Source of the DNA: Nioella ostreopsis | GTDB taxonomy: Bacteria > Pseudomonadota > Alphaproteobacteria > Rhodobacterales > Rhodobacteraceae | Assembly: GCF_004000255.1 (NCBI RefSeq) | Contig: NZ_RCIQ01000015.1 | Coordinates: 59,482 to 123,481, forward strand | Length of the DNA stretch: 64,000 nucleotides | Direction of reading: 5' to 3' | Part shown: piece after piece, positions 1 to 7,975 of the stretch | Numbering within the stretch: position 1 is the first letter of the stretch | How the letters are laid out: the number at the start of each line of letters is the position of its first letter | The notes under the pieces: model-generated | The model's database searches: none | Told to the model about the DNA's origin: nothing | What the model saw: only the letters and a program-made list of their open reading frames with translations | Program-made: the position numbers and the translations under genes

Positions 1-1
1 T

Positions 2-895
2 CTGGACAGCATGGGCGGGGCAATTGCCGCCATCGACTACATGAAGGGCCGGTTGGTCGAATCCAATGCCGATCGGGTGAACGGGATCGAGCGGGGAGAT
101 ACCGTTGTTATCGGTGTGAATAAGTACACGGAAACCGAGCCGTCGCCGCTCATGGACGCGGATGGCGGGATCATGACCGTCGATCCCGGCGTGGAGGCCG
201 ACCAGATCGACCGCCTGAACGACTGGCGCTCCGACCGGGACAATGAGGCTGTCAACTCGGCACTGGACGCCCTACGGGCCGCCGCCTCTGCCGGAGACAA
301 CATCATGCCCGCCTCCATCGCCGCGGCAAAAGCCGGGGCCACCACCGGCGAATGGGCCGGCGTCATGCGCGTCGTCCATGGCGAATATCGCGGGCCCACA
401 GGCGTATCCCGCGCCGTGTCGAACAAGACGGAAGGGCTGGAGGATATCCGCGATGCGGTGGATGCGGTTTCGGACAGCCTCGGGCGTCGTCTGAAATTCC
501 TTGTCGGCAAACCGGGCCTCGATGGCCATTCCAATGGCGCGGAACAAATCGCATTCCGCGCCCGCGATTGCGGGATGGATATTTCTTACGAAGGCATTCG
601 CCTGTCGCCGCAACAGATCGTGGATGCCGCCAAGGCCGAAGATCCGCATGTGATCGGTCTGTCGATCCTGTCGGGCAGCCATATTCCGCTGATCAGGGAT
701 GTGATGGCCAGATTGCAGGCCGAGGGGCTCGGGCATATTCCGGTAATGGTGGGCGGCATCATTCCGGAAGAGGATGAAAAGGCCCTGCTTTCCAGCGGCG
801 TGGCACGGGTTTACACGCCCAAGGATTTCGAGCTGAACCGCATCATGATGGATATCGTACAGCTCGTCGCGCCCCCTGTTGCCGCTGCGGAATAA
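2..895 (+). CDS. ecm: B12-dependent acyl-CoA mutase, C-terminal part (probably ethylmalonyl-CoA mutase)
   Basis: The reading frame is open from the left edge, so the N-terminal catalytic barrel lies outside the window. About 298 residues remain. The last ~135 form a cobalamin-binding Rossmann domain: GLDGHSNGAEQ carries the DxHxxG base-off B12 motif, followed by LSILSGSH and VGGIIP. This is the methylmalonyl-CoA mutase superfamily. Ethylmalonyl-CoA mutase, which converts (2R)-ethylmalonyl-CoA to methylsuccinyl-CoA, is favoured over methylmalonyl-CoA mutase because two other ethylmalonyl-CoA pathway genes (mch, mcl2) and the TCA genes lie nearby, as I remember for Rhodobacter sphaeroides. The distinction is inference because the substrate-binding part is missing. 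Two hairpins follow the stop. Confidence 0.8.
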   Translation: MDSMGGAIAAIDYMKGRLVESNADRVNGIERGDTVVIGVNKYTETEPSPLMDADGGIMTVDPGVEADQIDRLNDWRSDRDNEAVNSALDALRAAASAGDNIMPASIAAAKAGATTGEWAGVMRVVHGEYRGPTGVSRAVSNKTEGLEDIRDAVDAVSDSLGRRLKFLVGKPGLDGHSNGAEQIAFRARDCGMDISYEGIRLSPQQIVDAAKAEDPHVIGLSILSGSHIPLIRDVMARLQAEGLGHIPVMVGGIIPEEDEKALLSSGVARVYTPKDFELNRIMMDIVQLVAPPVAAAE

Positions 896-901
896 GCAGA
901 C

Positions 902-917
902 CTGTCCAATTGGACAG
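902..917. repeat. 16-bp perfect palindrome after the mutase gene
   Basis: CTGTCCAATTGGACAG is a perfect palindrome starting 7 bases after the stop codon. A similar block (CTGTACTTTTGGACAG) forms the core of the hairpin at 961-992. It may be part of a tandem terminator or an operator; the sequence alone does not decide. Confidence 0.5.
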
Positions 918-960
918 TATGGCCTGCCCATTCAAAGGAATGGTTATTAACTATTGCCCC

Positions 961-996
961 AGGGGCACCTGTACTTTTGGACAGGTGCCCCTATTT
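961..996 (+). terminator. Rho-independent terminator of the mutase gene
   Basis: A 12-bp perfect stem (AGGGGCACCTGT at 961-972 with ACAGGTGCCCCT at 981-992) has an 8-base loop and is followed by ATTTT. It lies 65 bases after the mutase stop and before the H-NS-like gene. Confidence 0.8.
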
Positions 997-1060
997 TATA
1001 TTGAATACGCAGTTTCAGGTAATTAACACGGTAATTAGTCACACTCGGGAGAACTTAAAA

Positions 1061-1369
1061 ATGGCAATCGACCTCGATTCGATGTCCAAAGAAGAATTGC
1101 AATCGCTCAAAAAGAATGTCGACAAGGCTCTGGCAAGCTTTGAAAAGCGGCAACGGGAAGCAGCCCTTGCCGCCGCCCAGAAAGCCGCGCAGGAACATGG
1201 CTTTTCGCTGGACGAGATCCTTGGCAAGAAAGCCGCCGGGAAAACCTCCGTCCCGAAATACCGCAACCCCGATGACGCATCCCAAACCTGGAGCGGCCGT
1301 GGACGCCAGCCGGCCTGGTACAAAAGCGCCATCAATGCTGGCACCGATCCGTCCGATCTGGAAATCTGA
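1061..1369 (+). CDS. H-NS family nucleoid-associated protein (HvrA/Spb-like)
   Basis: The predicted protein has 102 residues. The N-terminal half (about 1-50) is charged and helical, fitting the oligomerisation coiled coil. The C-terminal part contains YRNPDDASQTWSGRGRQPAW, the H-NS DNA-binding motif (T-W-S/T-G-R-G-R-x-P) that inserts into AT-rich minor grooves. The ATG at 1061 was chosen over an upstream in-frame codon because GGGAGA lies 9 bases before it and this gives the family length. Members in Rhodobacter (HvrA, Spb) act on photosynthesis genes; here the role is probably general nucleoid silencing. It is monocistronic, with hairpins on both sides. Confidence 0.88.
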   Translation: MAIDLDSMSKEELQSLKKNVDKALASFEKRQREAALAAAQKAAQEHGFSLDEILGKKAAGKTSVPKYRNPDDASQTWSGRGRQPAWYKSAINAGTDPSDLEI

Positions 1370-1393
1370 GTCACGGATCATTCCTGATTGATC

Positions 1394-1431
1394 AACACCC
1401 CGGGCCTTTCAATGAATTGGCCCGGGGTGTT
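1394..1431 (+). terminator. Terminator of the H-NS-like gene
   Basis: A 13-bp perfect inverted repeat (AACACCCCGGGCC at 1394-1406 and GGCCCGGGGTGTT at 1419-1431) with a 12-base loop lies 24 bases after the stop. The tail is only weakly T-rich. Confidence 0.75.
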
Positions 1432-1520
1432 GCGTTTCCAAGCCTGCGGAAAATGATCTTTCATCTTTCCTCACCCCTGGACCTCGGGCAAAGTGGCGTC
1501 AGTCACATACAGGGTTTCCA

Positions 1521-2225
1521 ATGACCATTCATATCAGCGCCGCCCCCGGAGAGATCGCAGAAACCGTCCTGATGCCAGGGGACCCCTTGCGCGCCAAATG
1601 GGCAGCAGAAACATTTCTGGACGATCCGGTCTGCGTGAACGAAACGCGCGGGATGCTTGGCTTTACCGGTTATTGGAATGGCAACCGTGTCACCATTCAG
1701 GGATCAGGCATGGGCATGCCGAGCCTGTCGATCTACGCCAATGAACTGATCCGAGACTATGGGGCCAGGACGCTCATCCGGATCGGATCCGCAGGCGGAA
1801 TGCAACCGCAGGTGAAACTGCGCGATGTTGTTCTTGCAATGACAAGCTCATCGCTTTCCACACCGTCACGCGGCATCTTCAAGGAATTGAACTACGCCCC
1901 CTGCGCGGATTACGGGCTGCTTCAGGCGGCCTATGCCGCCGCCCAGAAGCTGGATTGCGGGGTGCATGTGGGCGGGATCTATTCGTCGGATGTATTTTAT
2001 GATGAACGGCCCGACCTGAACGAACAGATGACCCGCCACGGAATTCTGGCGGTCGAGATGGAAGCGGCGGAACTCTACGTGCTGGCTGCCCGCTACGGCT
2101 GCCGGGCGCTTGCGGTTCTGACGATTTCGGACCACCTGCAAACGCATGAGGCCCTGCCGGCGTCAGACCGGCAGTCGAGCTTTGCGGATATGGTGCAGAT
2201 CGCTCTGGAAGCGGCCTTTGCCTGA
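1521..2225 (+). CDS. deoD: Purine nucleoside phosphorylase DeoD-type
   Basis: The 234-residue protein has the usual DeoD length. It should catalyse phosphorolysis of purine (deoxy)nucleosides to base and ribose-1-phosphate in the cytoplasm. Visible motifs are the N-terminal [10 protein letters not shown] phosphate-site loop, RIGSAGGMQ, the VEMEAAELY signature that binds ribose, and the late active-site aspartate in [12 protein letters not shown] lies 6 bases before the ATG. It stands alone, converging with the decarboxylase gene across a shared terminator. Confidence 0.95.
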   Translation: MTIHISAAPGEIAETVLMPGDPLRAKWAAETFLDDPVCVNETRGMLGFTGYWNGNRVTIQGSGMGMPSLSIYANELIRDYGARTLIRIGSAGGMQPQVKLRDVVLAMTSSSLSTPSRGIFKELNYAPCADYGLLQAAYAAAQKLDCGVHVGGIYSSDVFYDERPDLNEQMTRHGILAVEMEAAELYVLAARYGCRALAVLTISDHLQTHEALPASDRQSSFADMVQIALEAAFA

Positions 2226-2229
2226 CGCA

Positions 2230-2256
2230 CGAAGGCTTTCTTGACAAAAGCCTTCG
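2230..2256. terminator. Bidirectional terminator between deoD and the decarboxylase gene
   Basis: A 10-bp perfect stem (CGAAGGCTTT at 2230-2239 with AAAGCCTTCG at 2247-2256) lies between two converging genes, so it can serve both strands. Confidence 0.7.
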
Positions 2257-2304
2257 GGTCCGGCGCGGACGGGGGCCGTGTTCACAACCCCCTGCCCGCG
2301 CTGA

Positions 2305-3480
2305 TCAGATCACGACCACGTCGAGCGGCGGGAAGCCGTTGAAGCCGATCGAGGCGTAGGTCGAGGTATAGGCCCCACAATTGCGGATCACGATCCGGTC
2401 GCCCGATTGCAGGCTGAGCGGCAGGAAGACCGGGCGCTTTTCGTAAAGCACATCGGCGCTGTCACAGGAGGGGCCTGCCAGAATGCAGGGGCCCATGGCG
2501 TCATCGCCATCCCGTTCGGTGATGAACTGGTAGCGGATCGCTTCATCCATGGTCTCGGCAAGGCCCGAGAACTTGCCAATGTCGAGAAACACCCAACGGT
2601 GCAGGTCCGTGCGCGCCTTGCGCGACACCAGCAGCACTTCGGCCGCGATGGCACCGGCCTCGGCCACGAGACCGCGGCCCGGCTCCGCCATGATCTGAGC
2701 GACATCGCCGAAGCGGTCGGCAATCAGGCGGCGCACTTCTGCGCCATAGACTTCCGGCCCATCCACTTCTTCACCATAAAAGGCCGGGAAACCGCCGCCG
2801 ATGTTCAGCACACGGGGCGAGAACCCGGCCTTCTGCAACGCGCGCCAGCTGCCAGCGACCTCATCGAGGATACCCGCCCACATAGAGGCCCGGCGGGTCT
2901 GGGACCCCACATGGAAGGACAGGCCAACCGGGTCGAGCCCCAGCATCACGGCATGTTGGAACAGATGCAGCAGGTTGGTCCGGGCACAGCCGAACTTGCG
3001 GGTCAGCGGCCAGTCGGCTTCGGAAAATTCAACGATCAGGCGGATATAGACCTGCGCGCCGGGGGCGTGGGCCGCGATCTTTTCCAGCTCTTCTTCCGCA
3101 TCGGCTGCGAACAGGCGAATGCCCTGCGCGTAGGCATAGGCGATGTCGGCGGGTTTCTTGACGGTGTTACCGAAAGAGATGTGGTCCGGCGATGCCCCCT
3201 GGTCCAGGCACAGCTCCACCTCGGCGCGGCTTGCAGCATCAAAGCCAGAGCCAAGCGACACGAGACGCGCAATGATTTCCGGGGCCGGGTTGGCCTTTAC
3301 AGCGTAGTGAATATGCGCATCGCCAAGCCCACGGGACAGGGCAGCATAGCGATCGGCCACCGCCTCGGTGTCGATCACGAGGGTCGGGCGCTCGAAGCGG
3401 TTCGCTGCAATGAAGGTCTCGGCACGGGATCGTGCGGCGACGGCAATAGAATCCGAGAAATCGGTCAACATAGCGGTCAT
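2305..3480 (-). CDS. PLP-dependent ornithine/lysine decarboxylase (alanine-racemase fold)
   Basis: Fold-type III decarboxylase of about 391 residues. It should convert L-ornithine (possibly also L-lysine) to putrescine (or cadaverine) and CO2, feeding polyamine synthesis. HYAVKANP near residue 62 carries the PLP lysine, FHVGSQ and NIGGGFP bind cofactor phosphate, and GPSCDSAD near residue 339 has the catalytic cysteine contributed across the dimer. The start at 3480 was preferred over ATG 3486 because GGAG sits 6 bases upstream of 3480 but directly abuts 3486. Substrate preference cannot be read with certainty. Confidence 0.88.
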   Translation of the reverse strand: MTAMLTDFSDSIAVAARSRAETFIAANRFERPTLVIDTEAVADRYAALSRGLGDAHIHYAVKANPAPEIIARLVSLGSGFDAASRAEVELCLDQGASPDHISFGNTVKKPADIAYAYAQGIRLFAADAEEELEKIAAHAPGAQVYIRLIVEFSEADWPLTRKFGCARTNLLHLFQHAVMLGLDPVGLSFHVGSQTRRASMWAGILDEVAGSWRALQKAGFSPRVLNIGGGFPAFYGEEVDGPEVYGAEVRRLIADRFGDVAQIMAEPGRGLVAEAGAIAAEVLLVSRKARTDLHRWVFLDIGKFSGLAETMDEAIRYQFITERDGDDAMGPCILAGPSCDSADVLYEKRPVFLPLSLQSGDRIVIRNCGAYTSTYASIGFNGFPPLDVVVI

Positions 3481-3721
3481 GGTCATCTCCAACAGACCTG
3501 GCCCATCAAAGGGCGGCAAAGTTCCAGTTCGGAGACGTTACCGTCGCTACGTAACTGCGGCGGTCGAAACCACCCATGACAGAGGCGCGTGCGTTGGCGT
3601 CTTGTGACGGCGCATTTGGGGCTTTTGCCGAGTCATTGCAAGAAATTTATTGGTCACGGCAGAAGTTTTTTCGGCGCAGATCCGACGCAGTTTTGATCAA
3701 GTTTTCAAGGGCAGGCCGATC

Positions 3722-4558
3722 TCAGACCCCATGGCTTCGATCATAGCCGTTCACAGGCGGCGACACCCAATCGTCGGTCGCGTCCGTATCGAAGACCTCC
3801 ACCAGCAGCGGATAACACGCCGCCGTGTCTGAAGAATGCTCCGAACTGCAATCGCCCCCCGGGCAGGCAGACAGCCCGCCAAGCAGGTCGATCTCTGCCA
3901 CGAAGTCCAGATGATCGCCGGGGCGCACGGGGCTGGCCTTCATGAAGTACTGCCCGGTGTCGCGGGTGAAGCCAGTACACATGAAAACGTTTAAGACATC
4001 GTGAACAAGCGGCTCGGCCTCCGCCACGGTCATCCCGGTTTCGGCAGCCAAAGCCCGGGTCAGGTTGGAATGGCAGCAATGGTGATACTGCCCGCCCGCC
4101 AGCAGGTTATGCGTATAGGGATCGCAGCGGGTGCCGATCACGTCATGGACGGACCCGCCATAGGCATCCATGCCGTACCAGTTCAGGCTGTCTTCCAGGA
4201 TCGTCGCCATCGGCCGAAGCCCCGGAAAAGACGACCAGAGCCGATCCCCCGTCGTCACATGCGTGCCATGCAAGGCCCTTGTTTTCCCTGAATAAAATCG
4301 CTCCGTCAGATCATGCATATTCCACAGGTTCAAATCCCCCACCTGCGGACCCTCGACCGAGGAAATCCGGAACGCCTGCCCCGCCTTCACCCGAAAACAG
4401 GCCCCGTCGCGCGGCGGCGTCAGAACCTCAGCCACTTTCTTCCAGCCCTGGGTCGCGCGGGTCGCCACAGCCGGGTCAAGACGGGGAAGGGTGTCATTGG
4501 GGTAGCAGATCACCGGGGCAATGGCCTTGCGGGCGTCGGCATCGGCGGGTGCGCTCAT
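3722..4558 (-). CDS. DUF1989 / urea carboxylase-associated family protein
   Basis: The predicted protein has 278 residues and shows the family features GQAFRISSVEGPQVGDLNLW near residue 62 and a Cys/His-rich region (YHHCCHSN, CPGGDCSSEHSSD) likely to bind metal. Family members usually sit beside urea carboxylase/allophanate hydrolase genes, which are absent here. The neighbours are a diamine-forming decarboxylase and a flavoprotein dehydrogenase, so the physiological role is unclear. AGGAGA 6 bases before the ATG fixes the start at 4558; longer open frame upstream runs into a repeat. Confidence 0.8.
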   Translation of the reverse strand: MSAPADADARKAIAPVICYPNDTLPRLDPAVATRATQGWKKVAEVLTPPRDGACFRVKAGQAFRISSVEGPQVGDLNLWNMHDLTERFYSGKTRALHGTHVTTGDRLWSSFPGLRPMATILEDSLNWYGMDAYGGSVHDVIGTRCDPYTHNLLAGGQYHHCCHSNLTRALAAETGMTVAEAEPLVHDVLNVFMCTGFTRDTGQYFMKASPVRPGDHLDFVAEIDLLGGLSACPGGDCSSEHSSDTAACYPLLVEVFDTDATDDWVSPPVNGYDRSHGV

Positions 4559-4576
4559 GGGTCTCTCCTGATCGTC

Positions 4577-4638
4577 GAAAACAGGGGGGTGCCCCCTGTA
4601 CACCCTGCGTACACCCCCCGTGCACCCCCTGTACAGCC
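4577..4638. repeat. Tandem GTACACCC-type repeat, copy 1
   Basis: Several 10-11-base units of the form CCCCCTGTACACC / GCGTACACCCCCC / GTGCACCCCCTGTACA follow one another just upstream of the DUF1989 gene. A reverse-complement copy with the same flank (GAAAAC...GGGGG) lies at 35139-35191. The region is non-coding; its function is not known to me. Confidence 0.7.
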
Positions 4639-4665
4639 GCGACGCCCCGATCCGGACCGCGCCCG

Positions 4666-4775
4666 CTCTTTCATCTTGGCCCAAATACCTCGGGGGAGTC
4701 GCCGCAGGCGGCGGGGGCGGAGCCCCCATTCGCGGCCCGCAAGGGCCGCGCGGGTCGACGCCGAAGGCGGCGAAA
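4666..4775. repeat. Composite dispersed repeat, copy A
   Basis: The 26 bases at 4666-4691 are identical to 34227-34252. They are followed by a GCCGCAGGCGGC hairpin, a GGGGGC/GCCCCC hairpin, CGGCCCGCAAGGGCCG at 4733-4748, and a block ending GCCGAAGGCGGCGAAA that recurs in copies B (34320-34409) and C (35033-35121). It lies just beyond the 3' end of the flavoprotein gene, so it may also terminate transcription. Confidence 0.7.
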
Positions 4776-4786
4776 TCCCGGTCACG

Positions 4787-6418
4787 TCACAGCGCCTCGC
4801 CCACAACCTTGCCCGAAAAGATGCAGCCGCCCAGAAACGTCCCTTCCAGCGCGTTGTAGCCGTGATAGCCGCCACCGCCGAAGCCTGCCACCTCCCCCGC
4901 CGACCACAATCCCGGCAGCACCGTGCCATCGCTGCGCAGCACCCGGCCTGCAAGGTCGGTGTGAATCCCGCCAAGCGATTTCCGCGTCAGCACATTCAGC
5001 CGCACCCCGATCAGCGGCCCGGCTTTGGGGTCGAGGATGCGGTGCGGCTTTGCCGTGCGGATCAGCCTGTCGCCCAGATAACCGCGCGCGCCCCGGATCG
5101 CGGTCACCTGCGCATCCTTTGCGACCTTGTTCGCAATCTGCCGATCACGGTCCTCGATCTGCCTGCGAATATGATCAAACGACAACTCCGGGCCGGGATT
5201 GATGCGGTTCATCCCCGCCACCAGATCCTCCAACCCGCCCGCCACGACGAAATCTTCGCCCTTGTCCTTGAACGCCTCGACCGCCTGCGTCGCGCCTTTG
5301 CCGAGTCGTTCCCTTAAGACCGCCCGCCAACGGCCCGATGTCAGGTCGGGGTTCTGTTCCGACCCCGACAGGGCAAACTCCTTTTCGATGATCTTCTGGG
5401 TCAGGATGAACCAGCTATGGGACTGCCCCGTGGACAGGATGCGTTTCAGGGTGCCGAGCGTGTCGAAGCCGGGGAAGAATGGCGCCTGCATCCGGTCGCC
5501 ATTGGCATCGAACCAGAGCGAGGAGGGCCCGGGCAGGATGCGGATGCCGTGGTTCGGCCAGATCGGATCCCAGTTTCGCAGCCCCTCGCAATAGTGCCAC
5601 ATGCGGTCCTTGTTGATGACGGCCGCGCCCGCGCGCTCGGCCACCAGTTGCATCTGCCCGTCCACGTAGTCCGGCACGCCGGACACCATCTGCTCGGGCG
5701 GCATCCCCAACCGGTCACGGGGCCAGTAATCCCGCACCAATTCGTGATTGCCGCCAATGCCGCCACTGGTCAGCACCACGGCCCCGGCGCGCAGGGTGAA
5801 CTCTCCCTCCACCTGGCGATTGGTCGGGGCGCCGCGCGGGGCGTTGTCTTCAGCCAGCGTGACGCCATGAACGCCCTGTACCTCGTCGCCCTCGATGATC
5901 AGCCCGGTCACCCGGTGGCGGAACTGCAGCTTGATCCTGTCATGGGCGCGGATGCGGTCCGCGTAGGGCCTGACCACGCCCGTTCCCGTGCCCCATGTGA
6001 TGTGAAACCGCGGAATGGAATTGCCATGCCCGCCCGCCAGCGCGCCGCCGCGTTCGGCCCATCCCACCACGGGAAACCAGCGCATCCCAAGCCCGTGCAG
6101 GTAAGACCGCATCGGGCCAGCGGCGAAATCCAGATAGGCCTCGGCCCATTGACGCGGCATGTCATCCACTGCCCGATCAAACTGCGCGGATCCCATCCAG
6201 TCGGCGCGGGCCAGATCGCGGCTGTCCCTCAGGCCAAGCCGGCGCTGTTCGGGGGTGTTCACCATGAAGAGCCCGCCAAGGCTCCACCAGGCCTGCCCGC
6301 CGAGCGATTGCGGCCCCTCCTGATCGAGCAGGATCACGCTGCGCCCACGCTCCGCCGCGTGCCAGGCCGCGACCATGCCAGCCAGCCCGCCGCCCACGAC
6401 GATCACATCTGCGTCCAT
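4787..6418 (-). CDS. FAD-binding dehydrogenase (3-ketosteroid dehydrogenase/fumarate reductase-like)
   Basis: The 543-residue protein begins with the dinucleotide-binding motif VIVVGGGLAGMVAAW. It has SLGGQAWWSLGGLF early and ends with LPGLWSAGEVAGFGGGGYHG, the second FAD contact of the succinate dehydrogenase/KsdD flavoprotein family. It should be a cytoplasmic oxidoreductase acting on an unidentified substrate. The start at 6418 has GGGAGGA about 7 bases upstream; a much longer frame upstream overlaps the next gene and was rejected. The gene follows the BNR-repeat gene on the same strand with a 62-base gap. Confidence 0.82.
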   Translation of the reverse strand: MDADVIVVGGGLAGMVAAWHAAERGRSVILLDQEGPQSLGGQAWWSLGGLFMVNTPEQRRLGLRDSRDLARADWMGSAQFDRAVDDMPRQWAEAYLDFAAGPMRSYLHGLGMRWFPVVGWAERGGALAGGHGNSIPRFHITWGTGTGVVRPYADRIRAHDRIKLQFRHRVTGLIIEGDEVQGVHGVTLAEDNAPRGAPTNRQVEGEFTLRAGAVVLTSGGIGGNHELVRDYWPRDRLGMPPEQMVSGVPDYVDGQMQLVAERAGAAVINKDRMWHYCEGLRNWDPIWPNHGIRILPGPSSLWFDANGDRMQAPFFPGFDTLGTLKRILSTGQSHSWFILTQKIIEKEFALSGSEQNPDLTSGRWRAVLRERLGKGATQAVEAFKDKGEDFVVAGGLEDLVAGMNRINPGPELSFDHIRRQIEDRDRQIANKVAKDAQVTAIRGARGYLGDRLIRTAKPHRILDPKAGPLIGVRLNVLTRKSLGGIHTDLAGRVLRSDGTVLPGLWSAGEVAGFGGGGYHGYNALEGTFLGGCIFSGKVVGEAL

Positions 6419-6480
6419 TCCCCGTCCTCCCGTCCGACACGCTACCCCGGACCTGCGGTTTCGCAAATCGCCAAGTTGCG

Positions 6481-7632
6481 TCAGGTTCGGTGCAGAACCT
6501 CCAGCCCCAGAACCGTGGGCAGGTGGCGGGCGATCTCGGACCAGGTTGCACCTTCGTCGAAACTGGCGAAGACGGACCCGGTATTGGTGCCGAAATAGAC
6601 GCCTGCGGGATCGGCCCGGTCGGTGGACATGGACTGGCGCAGGACGGTGAAGAAACAGGCGGTTTGCGGCAGGCCCGCACGCATCGCCTGCCAACTGTCG
6701 CCCCCGTCGGAGGACCGCCATACAGCGGCGGCGGCATCGGGCGGGAAACGGCCCGCCATGTCGCCATTCAAGGGGATCGTCCAGATCATCGCCGGATCAT
6801 GGGGATTGACGGCAATCGGAAAGCCGAAGGTCGAGGGCAGCCCTTCGGTGATATCGTCCCAGGATCGGCCCTCGTCCCGGCTGCGGAACACGCCGTGGTG
6901 GTTTTGCTGGTAGAGCGTCCCGTCACTGGCGCGTTGCATATTGTGAACACAATACCCGGTCTGCCCGTCACGCGGCGCGGCGGGGTGGTCGTGATGGCCG
7001 CAGCTTTCCGCGTTGGACAGGCGATTGCGCCGGTCCCAGCTTTGGCCGCCATCCTCGCTGACGAAGACCCCGGCGGCGGAAATGGCGATCCACAGCTTTG
7101 ACGGATCCGTCGGATGCGAGACGATTGTGTGCAGCGTCAGCCCGGCTGCTCCCGGCCCCCAGCCTTCGCGGCTTTCGTGACTGGCGAGGCCTTCGTTCCG
7201 GGTCCAGCTCTGCCCGCCATCGCGGCTTTCCAGCAGGGTGCCGGGCTTCACGCCCGCAGAAAGCACCCCATGGGCCTGATGCAGCGACCAGACCGAGTGC
7301 AGATCCTTGCCGAAAGGCGGCGGCGTATCCGTCCAGCCGATAATCGCGGCGAATTCGGCGTCGTTGGCGGCCCATTCGTCCATCTGACCAGAGGACAGCT
7401 TGGCCAGGTCCCATGTCTCGCCCCCATCCTCCGACCGCCAGACGCCCGCTCCATGCCAGTCGCCGCCGCCGCCCGCCCAGATTGTGCCGGTGTCGGGATC
7501 GCCCACCATGTGGTTGATCGGCCAGCCGCCGCAATGGGGGCCGCTGACCTGCCAGCCGCTGCGATCTTCGCCGCCCGTGATCAGGAACGCACCCTTGGTG
7601 GTGCCGACGAGAACGGTAATGGATTGAGGCAT
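6481..7632 (-). CDS. BNR/Asp-box repeat beta-propeller protein (sialidase-like fold)
   Basis: The 383-residue protein has repeated Asp boxes: SEDGGETW, SRDGGQSW, SEDGGQSW, SRDEGRSW, SSDGGDSW and SFDEGATW. This gives about six blades, fitting an exo-alpha-sialidase/photosystem-assembly type propeller. No signal peptide is visible, so it is probably cytoplasmic and its ligand is unknown. Sialidase catalytic residues were not recognised. The start at 7632 (MPQSITV) lacks a strong ribosome-binding site, but upstream frame content looks non-coding. Confidence 0.75.
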   Translation of the reverse strand: MPQSITVLVGTTKGAFLITGGEDRSGWQVSGPHCGGWPINHMVGDPDTGTIWAGGGGDWHGAGVWRSEDGGETWDLAKLSSGQMDEWAANDAEFAAIIGWTDTPPPFGKDLHSVWSLHQAHGVLSAGVKPGTLLESRDGGQSWTRNEGLASHESREGWGPGAAGLTLHTIVSHPTDPSKLWIAISAAGVFVSEDGGQSWDRRNRLSNAESCGHHDHPAAPRDGQTGYCVHNMQRASDGTLYQQNHHGVFRSRDEGRSWDDITEGLPSTFGFPIAVNPHDPAMIWTIPLNGDMAGRFPPDAAAAVWRSSDGGDSWQAMRAGLPQTACFFTVLRQSMSTDRADPAGVYFGTNTGSVFASFDEGATWSEIARHLPTVLGLEVLHRT

Positions 7633-7706
7633 GGGAAGACTCGCGCTTGGGTGGTGTATTCCAACAGAATAGCAGCTATTGCGCGAGTCCCCCAAGCCCC
7701 TTGGGG

Positions 7707-7847
7707 TCAGGCCGCGACGGGCAAGTCCTCGTAGTCCTGTGCAGTGGCTTTCGGAACCGGGATCGGGGTGAAGTAGGACAGGGACTCTTCCAACAGGCGC
7801 AAGGCCGTATCAGGGTCGAGTGTTTGGGTGGTTTCAGATTTGGACAT
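7707..7847 (-). CDS. Small protein of 46 residues, unknown function
   Basis: The short frame starts MSKSETTQTLDPDTALRLLE and ends with AQDYEDLPVAA. It is preceded by AGAGG about 8 bases before the ATG, which is why I call it despite its size. The central part is amphipathic (ALRLLEESLSYF) followed by a proline-containing stretch (TPIPVP). No membrane segment or cysteine is present. It lies alone between the ZIP transporter gene and the BNR gene, on the same strand. Confidence 0.5.
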   Translation of the reverse strand: MSKSETTQTLDPDTALRLLEESLSYFTPIPVPKATAQDYEDLPVAA

Positions 7848-7975
7848 ATCGGGCCTCTTTGGCTTTGGATGTCCTCCCTGCGGATCAGAATAGGGTCTGT
7901 CATGCGCAGGCACATCTGCCAATTCGGCATAGGGAGATTGCGGTTTTCGCATATGGGGCAAGGGCTTACCCAAGG

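Noticed and set aside
4577..4638. CRISPR-like array from the tandem GTAC repeats
   Set aside because: Units are about 10-12 bases with no spacers; no cas genes.
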